DNA of 7,037 nucleotides from Acidiferrobacterales bacterium (GTDB lineage: Bacteria > Pseudomonadota > Gammaproteobacteria > Acidiferrobacterales > Sulfurifustaceae), in the NCBI GenBank assembly GCA_015492195.1, contig WGFP01000017.1:1-7037 (forward strand). The letters are read 5' to 3'. The notes below the pieces were generated by a model. That model searched no databases. It saw only the letters and a program-made list of their open reading frames with translations, and was not told where the DNA came from. The position numbers were made by a program, and so were the translations under genes. This document shows, one piece after another, positions 1 to 5,433 of the stretch; position 1 is the stretch's first letter; every line of letters begins with the position of its first letter.

Positions 1-251
1 CGCGCAAACAGCGAGGCCAAAAACAAGAGCAGCCACAGGCCGATCCAGCTTGCCGTCAACTTTAGCGCGGGAAACCGTTTTGGCGACGGTTTTTTTGCCT
101 TGGGGCCGGTGGCAAGCCGTTCCGGCACGCCGCCGATCTCGATTTCCTCAACGACAAACTGCTCGATCGCATTGATACCACTTCCGGACTTACGGGCAGA
201 CGAGCGTCTTCTATGTTTTTTCCTGCCGTGCCGTTTCTTTTTTTTAAACAT
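1..251 (-). CDS. N-terminus of an unidentified basic membrane protein (partial, runs off the window)
   Basis: The reading frame starts at an ATG at 251 and stays open for 83 codons to the window edge. I do not recognise the family. Residues 1-22 are extremely basic, with runs of Lys, Arg and His (MFKKKKRHGRKKHRRR). An acidic stretch with EEIEIGG follows around 35-41, then a second Lys/Pro-rich patch at 51-59, then a hydrophobic segment from about 66 (TASWIGLWLLLFLASLFA) that looks like the start of a transmembrane helix. By the positive-inside rule the basic tail would be cytoplasmic and the rest of the protein membrane-embedded or periplasmic. An in-frame TAA lies about 21 nt upstream of the ATG, which limits alternative starts to a TTG two codons earlier. 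No good Shine-Dalgarno is visible. Codons 3-5 sit in a run of eight A residues. It is divergent from the thioredoxin-domain gene. The frame looks genuinely coding, but the function cannot be assigned from this fragment. Confidence 0.6.
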   Translation of the reverse strand, partial: MFKKKKRHGRKKHRRRSSARKSGSGINAIEQFVVEEIEIGGVPERLATGPKAKKPSPKRFPALKLTASWIGLWLLLFLASLFA

Positions 252-314
252 GGCCAAGTTTTGAGGATATATTTAACAAGATATCGGCTAGACGGATAAC
301 GCCTGACATCTCAA

Positions 315-330
315 AGCATAATCGCTGCCA
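315..330 (-). promoter_or_regulatory. Possible sigma-54-type promoter for the left-edge membrane protein
   Basis: On the minus strand this reads TGGCAG-N5-ATGCT. The invariant GG and GC dinucleotides are at the 12-nt separation expected for -24/-12 elements. It matches the TGGCAC-N5-TTGCW consensus except at the last base of the first block and the first base of the second. It lies about 65 nt upstream of the ATG at 251. Matches of this quality also arise by chance, and no activator site was identified. Confidence 0.2.
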
Positions 331-486
331 AGGCACTAAGCGGTATGGAAAGATTTTAATCCATTTATGTCCGATTACCGGTGCAAGTTTCGGCATTAAC
401 GGAACACTCTCCCATGCCTGCGACGGCTCTGACCGCTCGCCGGTGTTTCCGGCCCCTGCGACATCAGGCGCGGTACACAATTCCAA

Positions 487-515
487 AAGACATGCAGGGC
501 CCGTTGCAGTATAGT
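487..515 (+). promoter_or_regulatory. Candidate sigma-70 promoter of the thioredoxin-domain gene
   Basis: AAGACA at 487-492 (4 of 6 matches to TTGACA) is followed by a 17-bp spacer and TATAGT at 510-515 (4 of 6 matches to TATAAT). Transcription would begin near 522, giving a short leader before the ATG at 538. It is assigned only from motif match and position. Confidence 0.4.
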
Positions 516-537
516 TGATATTTTTAGTCAGGATTAT

Positions 538-2643
538 ATGGGAAACCACGCTTTTACAAACCGCCTGATCCACGAGACCAGCCCCTACCTGCAACAACAC
601 GCGCACAACCCGGTGGACTGGTATCCCTGGTGTGAGGAGGCGTTGGAGAAGGCCCGCCGTGAGGACAAACCGATTCTCCTCTCTGTGGGTTATTCCGCCT
701 GCCACTGGTGCCATGTCATGGAGCAGGAATCCTTCGAGGACGAGGCCGTGGCGAAAGTCATGAACGAGCGCTTCGTGTGCATCAAGGTGGATCGCGAAGA
801 GCGTCCGGACCTGGACAAGATTTACCAAACCGCGCATCAGCTGCTGACCCAGCGTCCCGGCGGCTGGCCGCTGAACATGTTTTTAACGCCGGATGATCAC
901 ATGCCGTTCTTCGGCGGGACCTATTTTCCCAAAACGCCGAAATTCGGCATGCCGGGTTTCACCGAGGTGCTTCAGCGTGTGGCCGACTTCTATCATAAGC
1001 GTAGGAAAGAAATTGTTGAGCAAAACAATTCGCTGCGCGATCTGTTCGGGCGCATGCAGCCGAGTGGTCCCACGCCCGACGCCGAGATCAGCGACAGCGT
1101 GCTCAACGAAGCGCTTGCCCAACTCAAACAGCAGTTCGATCCGCGTCACGGTGGTTTCGGGGACGCGCCCAAGTTCCCTCACCCGACTTCCATCGAGTTC
1201 TGCCTGAGGCGCTGGGCGCACAGCGTCATCACCGACAAGCCGGACAACGAGGCCCGGCACATTGCGCGTTTCACCTTACGGGCGATGGCATCGGGCGGCA
1301 TTTACGACCAAGTCGGCGGAGGATTCTGCCGCTACGCGGTGGACGAACAATGGATGATCCCGCACTTTGAAAAGATGCTCTACGACAACGCGCAATTGCT
1401 GCCCTTATACGCCGATGCCTTCCTCGCGATGGGTGACAAGCTGTTCAAACGTGTTGCCGAGGAAACCGCCGAGTGGGTCATACGCGAGATGCAATCGCCG
1501 GAAGGCGGGTATTACTCCACACTGGATGCCGATTCCGAAGGCCATGAAGGCAAGTTCTATGTATGGACCACCGAGGAACTCAAAAACCTGTTAAACACTG
1601 ATGAGTGGAACGTCCTTGAGGCCCGTTACGGCCTCAAGGGCGAACCCAACTTTGAAGGCAAATGGCATTTGCATGTGCATGCGGGTCGCGCCGACATCGT
1701 CGATAGACTTCCATATCAGGAAACCGATATCGATGCGCTCCTCGCTTCCGCGCATGCCAAGCTGTTTGCCGCGCGCGAAAAACGCGTACGTCCGGGAAGA
1801 GATGAAAAAATACTGACCTCGTGGAACGGTCTCATGATCAAGGGAATGGCCCGCGCCGGTCGGCTGCTTGGGCGACAAGATTTTATTGCTTCCGCCGAGC
1901 GCGCCATGGATTTCATTCGCGACCGCTTATGGAAAGACGGGCGGTTGCTTGTTACTGTTAAAGACGGCAAGGCGCATCTCAACGCCTACCTTGACGACTA
2001 CGCGTTTCTGATCGACGCGGGCCTGGAACTGTTACAGGCACGCTGGCGTCAAGACGAGTTCGCGTTCATCATCGAACTGGCGGACTGTATGCTTGAACAT
2101 TTCGAAGACAGACACCACGGCGGTTTCTATTTCACCGCCGATGACCATGAAAAGCTGGTCCACCGTCCCAAACCGACAGGCGACGACGCCATCCCTTCCG
2201 GAAACGGGATGGCGGCGCTTGTGCTCCTCAGGTTGGGACACCTGCTCGGTGAGGCGAATTATTTAAATGCGGCGGAACGCGCCCTGAAAGCGCTCCATGC
2301 CGTGATTGCACAATATCCCTCCGCTCATGGGTCGTTGTTGTCGGCAATTGAAGAATCTCTCAACCCGGTTCAGACCATCGTCCTTCGGGGCGATCAAAAA
2401 GACATGGCGGCCTGGCTTGCGCGCTGCCGACAATATTATGCGCCGCGCCGACTCACCGTCGGCATTCCCAACGACGCAACGGACCTGCCGGGCGTGCTGG
2501 CCGAACGTGTGCCGGGCGCATCCGTCACTGCCTATGTATGCACCGGCCACGCCTGTTCGGCACCGGTCACGTCGCTTGCCGAACTCGAATCATTGCTTTC
2601 ACAAAACGAGATTCAATCAAAGATGGGCGCAAACGGCCGCTAA
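538..2643 (+). CDS. YyaL/SPATA20-family thioredoxin-domain protein (DUF255)
   Basis: This is a complete 701-residue member of the family that includes Bacillus YyaL and mammalian SPATA20. The N-terminal third is a thioredoxin-like domain. It has the family opening (NRLIHETSPYLQQHAHNPVDW, residues 8-28), the redox-type C55-H-W-C58 motif, VDREERPD, GGWPLNMF (108-115) and GGTYFP (126-131). The rest is the all-alpha, six-hairpin-glycosidase-like region. It carries GGIYDQVGGGF (from 253), PHFEKMLYDNA (275-285), LDADSEG (329-335) and DEKILTSWNGLMI (422-434). The C-terminus has the family's C668-x4-C673 pair. No signal peptide is seen, so it is probably cytosolic. The biochemical role of the family is not settled; redox or carbohydrate-related activity has been proposed from fold. 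The start is preceded by CAGGA at 529-533, only 4 nt from the ATG, but it fits the family's N-terminal length. One oddity is that residue 32 is Cys where relatives usually have Gly (WYPWG). Confidence 0.95.
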   Translation: MGNHAFTNRLIHETSPYLQQHAHNPVDWYPWCEEALEKARREDKPILLSVGYSACHWCHVMEQESFEDEAVAKVMNERFVCIKVDREERPDLDKIYQTAHQLLTQRPGGWPLNMFLTPDDHMPFFGGTYFPKTPKFGMPGFTEVLQRVADFYHKRRKEIVEQNNSLRDLFGRMQPSGPTPDAEISDSVLNEALAQLKQQFDPRHGGFGDAPKFPHPTSIEFCLRRWAHSVITDKPDNEARHIARFTLRAMASGGIYDQVGGGFCRYAVDEQWMIPHFEKMLYDNAQLLPLYADAFLAMGDKLFKRVAEETAEWVIREMQSPEGGYYSTLDADSEGHEGKFYVWTTEELKNLLNTDEWNVLEARYGLKGEPNFEGKWHLHVHAGRADIVDRLPYQETDIDALLASAHAKLFAAREKRVRPGRDEKILTSWNGLMIKGMARAGRLLGRQDFIASAERAMDFIRDRLWKDGRLLVTVKDGKAHLNAYLDDYAFLIDAGLELLQARWRQDEFAFIIELADCMLEHFEDRHHGGFYFTADDHEKLVHRPKPTGDDAIPSGNGMAALVLLRLGHLLGEANYLNAAERALKALHAVIAQYPSAHGSLLSAIEESLNPVQTIVLRGDQKDMAAWLARCRQYYAPRRLTVGIPNDATDLPGVLAERVPGASVTAYVCTGHACSAPVTSLAELESLLSQNEIQSKMGANGR

Positions 2644-2750
2644 AAAAACAAAATCACCGGAAAATATCATTTAATCCTGCCTATCCCGTTTCGCTGTCTA
2701 TACTTAAAAAATTATCCACGGTAACCAAGCCACTTGAAAGGACGGCGGGA
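2644..2750. other. Intergenic gap between the thioredoxin-domain gene and the LETM1-like gene
   Basis: This AT-rich gap of 107 bp contains no clear hairpin plus T-run, so no intrinsic terminator can be called after the upstream gene. TATACT at 2699-2704 could be a -10 element, but no matching -35 sits 16-18 bp upstream. The second gene may therefore be transcribed by read-through or from a weak promoter here. Confidence 0.4.
2736..2742 (+). promoter_or_regulatory. Ribosome binding site that fixes the LETM1-like start
   Basis: GAAAGGA lies 8 nt upstream of the ATG at 2751. The reading frame is open much further upstream (overlapping the previous gene), so this Shine-Dalgarno is the main reason for choosing the internal ATG. 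Confidence 0.6.
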
Positions 2751-3128
2751 ATGGGACACCACGGCACACAAGAAGCGGGTGATACAACGACCGTAACGCC
2801 GTCCAGTCAGGGCGTGGCGGGTGCGGTCAAACGCATGGTCAAATCGGCGTGGCTGCTGCACGAACGCACGCGACAGAGCGTGCGTGATGAAATTTTGCAG
2901 GTCAATGGACTGATGCCGTTGTTAATGAAACCGCGCAACGGGCAATCGTGGACCAAGGCCGACCGCGCCGAGCTGCGGGTGCACCTGCGTCGCATCAGCC
3001 GGCTTGGTCTCTACATTACCGCTCTGGCGGTGCCCGGCACGACGCTTACCCTGCCGTTTCTGGCATGGTGGCTCGACAGGCGTCGTACCAAACGCCACGT
3101 GGAAAAAGCCAATAGTAAAAGCGGTTAA
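2751..3128 (+). CDS. LETM1-like small membrane protein
   Basis: The product has 125 residues. Residues 1-25 are polar and probably disordered. Residues 26-60 are a basic amphipathic region (VKRMVKSAWLLHERTRQSV). They are followed by WTKADRAELRVHLRRISRL (67-85) and one hydrophobic segment at about 86-108 containing a Pro-Gly (95-96) and LPFLAWWLDRRR, then a basic tail. The pattern W-T-x-x-D-R-x-E-L-x-x-H-L-R-R, then a hydrophobic PG segment, then LP-x-LAWWLDRRR resembles the membrane-proximal part of LETM1-type proteins and small bacterial membrane proteins annotated as LETM1-like. In mitochondria LETM1 is linked to cation exchange and ribosome contact; no function is known for the short bacterial forms. 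It is convergent with dgkA, and its TAA (3126-3128) shares bases with the dgkA stop. The assignment rests on remembered family pattern, so the family name is moderate confidence while the coding call is strong. Confidence 0.75.
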   Translation: MGHHGTQEAGDTTTVTPSSQGVAGAVKRMVKSAWLLHERTRQSVRDEILQVNGLMPLLMKPRNGQSWTKADRAELRVHLRRISRLGLYITALAVPGTTLTLPFLAWWLDRRRTKRHVEKANSKSG

Positions 3129-3505
3129 GCCCCACCGTGTCCAAGCAATATCAGGGCCCAGACAACGATCACCAAGATAATAGATACCAAAACCGCCGCC
3201 GATGCCATGTCCTTGGCGCGGCCGGACAGCTTATGGCGTTTCCTGCCGATACGATCCACGGTGGTTTCGATGGCGGAGTTTACCAGTTCCACAATAAGAA
3301 CAATGAAAAGGCTGCCGACCAGGAATGCGCGTTCAATGCCGCTTTGTCCCAGCCACACCCCAAGCGGTGCCAGGATAACAAAGAGTATGATCTCCTGACG
3401 AAAGGCCGGCGCGTGGCGCAACGCCGCCCCCAAGCCGGCGAGGGAGAAACCGGTGGCGCGTAGCAGCCGCCTCAGGTCCGCAACCCCGCGAAAGAAATCA
3501 GACAT
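3125..3505 (-). CDS. dgkA: Diacylglycerol kinase, small integral membrane type
   Basis: This 126-residue protein is close in length to E. coli DgkA (about 121). DgkA phosphorylates diacylglycerol to phosphatidic acid in the inner membrane, recycling the diacylglycerol left by lipid-linked sugar and osmolyte transfer. Three hydrophobic segments are visible (about 39-53, 58-78, 100-121). The signature IVELVNSAIETTVDRIG (71-87) and HKLSGRAKDMASAAV (91-105) are intact, including E73, N76 and E80 (E. coli Glu69, Asn72, Glu76) and K98/D99. AFRQE (34-38) is also present. The residue matching E. coli Glu28 is Ala32 (codon at 3412-3410), which is unusual. The frame extends upstream to 3664, but that part overlaps the divergent transporter. 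The ATG at 3505 gives the expected length, though its Shine-Dalgarno (GGA close to the start) is poor; a TTG 16 codons upstream is an alternative. The stop shares bases with the convergent LETM1-like gene. Confidence 0.93.
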   Translation of the reverse strand: MSDFFRGVADLRRLLRATGFSLAGLGAALRHAPAFRQEIILFVILAPLGVWLGQSGIERAFLVGSLFIVLIVELVNSAIETTVDRIGRKRHKLSGRAKDMASAAVLVSIILVIVVWALILLGHGGA

Positions 3506-3612
3506 GGATCCGTGTTTACCGGGGTCGAACCCGGAAATCAAGGCCGGTCCATGCAAGCGTCGGCGAAACGATATACAATCGCGCCGCCTTTTCGACCCCT
3601 CGCACCGGGATA
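3506..3612. promoter_or_regulatory. Shared divergent promoter region of dgkA and the SulP gene
   Basis: This gap of 107 bp must hold both start signals. The only AT-rich island is around 3570-3580. There TACAAT (3574-3579) is a 5-of-6 match to a -10 element for the plus strand, with a weak ATGCAA at the -35 spacing (3551-3556). No clear minus-strand promoter could be picked. A 5-bp inverted repeat, CCGGG-GTCGAA-CCCGG (3519-3534), lies just upstream of the dgkA start and would form a small hairpin in its leader. Confidence 0.35.
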
Positions 3613-5433
3613 TTGCGCAAACCGATACAACAATGCCACGTACTCTGGGGCCGGCTGTTGCCATTTTTACGTTGGTGGCCGCTGGTCAACCGCGAGCACT
3701 TGAAACGGGATTTCGTGGCCGGCCTCACCGGCGCCGTCATCGTCCTGCCGCAGGGCGTGGCCTTCGCCATGATCGCCGGGCTGCCGCCGATCTACGGGCT
3801 GTACAGCGCCATGGTTCCGCCCATCGTCGCCGCCCTGTTCGGGTCATCGCGCCACCTGATCTCCGGGCCAACCACCGCCATTTCCATCGTCGTGTTCGCC
3901 ACCTTAAGCCCGCTCGCCGAACCCGGCAGCTCGGAGTTCGTCACCCTGGCCCTGACCCTGACCTTTCTTGCCGGGCTCTATCAGCTGATCCTGGGCCTGG
4001 CGCGCATGGGAGGATTGGTGAACTTCGTGTCTCATTCCGTGGTGGTGGGCTTTACCGCCGGCGCCGCTATTCTCATTGCCACCAGCCAACTCAAACACTA
4101 TTTCGGCATCGACATTCCCCCCGGCGAGTCCTTTCTCCATACCTGGCAGGATCTGTTCCGCGGTTTGGATAACCTGAACGGCTACGTCACCACCGTGGCC
4201 AGCGTAACCCTGGCAAGCGGCATTCTCTTTATGATCTTCAAGCCCCGTTGGCCGGGCCTGTTGCTCGCCATGATCATCGGCAGCCTGTGTGCCACGCTGC
4301 TGGGGGGCGAGGCCCGGGGAATCGCGCTCGTCGGCCAACTGCCTCAAAGCCTGCCGCCGCTTTCGCTGCCGGATTTCTCCCTCGGCTCCATTAAGGCCTT
4401 GGGCTCCGGCGCCTTGGCCATTGCCATGCTCGGGCTGGTGGAAGCCGTCTCCATCGCCCGCTCCGTGGGTCTTAAATCGGGACAACGTATCGACGGCAAT
4501 CAAGAATTCATCGGCCAGGGCTTGGCCAACGTCGTCGGCAGCTTCTTTTCCAGTTACGCCTCCTCGGGGTCGTTTACCCGCAGCGGCGTCAATTACACCG
4601 CCGGCGCCGTCACCCCCATGGCGGCGATCTTCGCGGCGGTATCCCTGGCCGTGATCGTGTTGCTGATAGCGCCCTTGACCGCCTACCTGCCGATCGCCGC
4701 CATGGCCGGAATCTTGCTGCTGGTGGCGTACCGTTTGATCGACATCCACCACATCAGCACCATCGTGCGCAGCAGTCGGCGGGAAACGGCGGTACTGCTG
4801 ACCACGTTTCTGGCCACCTTGTTCATTGAGCTGGAATTCGCCATCTACGTCGGAGTGATGCTGTCCCTGGTGATCTACCTGATGCGCACGGCACACCCCC
4901 GGATCGTGAGTCTGACCCCCGATCCGAGTCATCCCTCGCGACGTCTCTCCGAGGACCGGCGGCGCGTGGACTGTCCCCAACTGCGCATTGTGCGCCTGGA
5001 CGGCTCGCTGTTCTTCGGCGCTGTCGACCACGTCCAGAACGTCCTGCAGAGCCTGCAAGCGCAATACCCGGAACAAAAACACCTGTTGATCGTCGGCAGC
5101 GGCATCAATTTCATCGACGTGGCCGGCGCCGAGATGCTGATCCAGGAGGCCGAGCGACGCCGTAAGCTGGGCGGCGGGCTGTACATTGCCAAAGTCAAGG
5201 ACGAGGTCTGCGACATCTTAAAGCGCGGCGGCTATCTGCAACGGTTTGGTCCGGAAAACCTTTTTGCCTCCAAGGCCGACGCGCTGCGCGCAATCTTCGA
5301 GCGTCTTGACCCAAAACGCTGCGCCCGCTGCGACCGTCGTATATTTAGGGAGTGTCAGAATGTGGGCCGCCAAAAGACCGGGCACCCTGACACCCAACAG
5401 GCGGTCGATGCGTCGGATGCCCCGGACGCCTAA
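3613..5433 (+). CDS. SulP-family inorganic anion transporter with STAS domain
   Basis: This is a complete 606-residue secondary transporter of the SulP/SLC26 family, predicted to carry sulfate, bicarbonate or dicarboxylate across the inner membrane; the substrate cannot be read from the sequence. The sulfate-transporter signature region is at 59-80 (PPIYGLYSA...FGSSR). The second half has NVVGSFFSSYASSGSFTRSG (from 306) with N-Y-T-A-G-A following. About 11-12 hydrophobic segments lie between residues 35 and 424. A cytoplasmic STAS domain spans about 456-566 and includes the NFIDVAGAEML motif (499-509, D502). After STAS comes a short tail with C570-x2-C573-x7-C581 (CARCDRRIFREC). The chosen start is a TTG at 3613 with GGGA only 2 nt away. 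A second TTG about 15 codons later would still leave all membrane segments, so the start is uncertain. It is divergent from dgkA and convergent with gcvPB, with overlapping stops. Confidence 0.92.
   Translation: MRKPIQQCHVLWGRLLPFLRWWPLVNREHLKRDFVAGLTGAVIVLPQGVAFAMIAGLPPIYGLYSAMVPPIVAALFGSSRHLISGPTTAISIVVFATLSPLAEPGSSEFVTLALTLTFLAGLYQLILGLARMGGLVNFVSHSVVVGFTAGAAILIATSQLKHYFGIDIPPGESFLHTWQDLFRGLDNLNGYVTTVASVTLASGILFMIFKPRWPGLLLAMIIGSLCATLLGGEARGIALVGQLPQSLPPLSLPDFSLGSIKALGSGALAIAMLGLVEAVSIARSVGLKSGQRIDGNQEFIGQGLANVVGSFFSSYASSGSFTRSGVNYTAGAVTPMAAIFAAVSLAVIVLLIAPLTAYLPIAAMAGILLLVAYRLIDIHHISTIVRSSRRETAVLLTTFLATLFIELEFAIYVGVMLSLVIYLMRTAHPRIVSLTPDPSHPSRRLSEDRRRVDCPQLRIVRLDGSLFFGAVDHVQNVLQSLQAQYPEQKHLLIVGSGINFIDVAGAEMLIQEAERRRKLGGGLYIAKVKDEVCDILKRGGYLQRFGPENLFASKADALRAIFERLDPKRCARCDRRIFRECQNVGRQKTGHPDTQQAVDASDAPDA
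5348..5395. repeat. Inverted repeat in the 3' end of the SulP gene
   Basis: GTGTCAG (5352-5358) and CTGACAC (5387-5393) are perfect complements separated by 28 nt. With A5351 bulged, the stem extends by two G-C pairs (5349-5350 with 5394-5395). It lies inside the coding tail after the cysteine cluster and 35-80 nt before the stop. There is no T-run, so it is not a standard intrinsic terminator. Confidence 0.4.

Larger units (their letters stand above)
252..537. other. Divergent intergenic region, 286 bp
   Basis: This region separates the minus-strand membrane protein from the plus-strand thioredoxin-domain gene. It is more AT-rich than the genes on either side, especially at 252-290 and 510-537, as expected of a two-way promoter region. 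I see no tRNA, no intrinsic terminator and no convincing small gene. A 50-codon minus-strand frame (396 to 244) overlaps the start of the left gene, but I could not support it as coding. Confidence 0.6.

Noticed and set aside
244..396. A 50-codon minus-strand frame (starting MPKLAPVIGHKW) overlapping the start of the left-edge gene by 8 nt, with a purine-rich GGGAGAG upstream
   Set aside because: No recognisable family, an unbiased composition, and it lies in a promoter-like region; it is the tail of a longer frame antisense to the thioredoxin-domain gene.
3514..3540. GGGTTCGACCCC-like sequence resembling a tRNA T-arm on the minus strand
   Set aside because: The loop has 6 rather than 7 nt and no acceptor, D or anticodon stems can be found around it.
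3904..5082. A 392-codon minus-strand frame antisense to the SulP gene
   Set aside because: Its product is a Gln/His/Gly-rich low-complexity string typical of the reverse strand of a GC-rich membrane-protein gene; the plus strand has clear SulP motifs.
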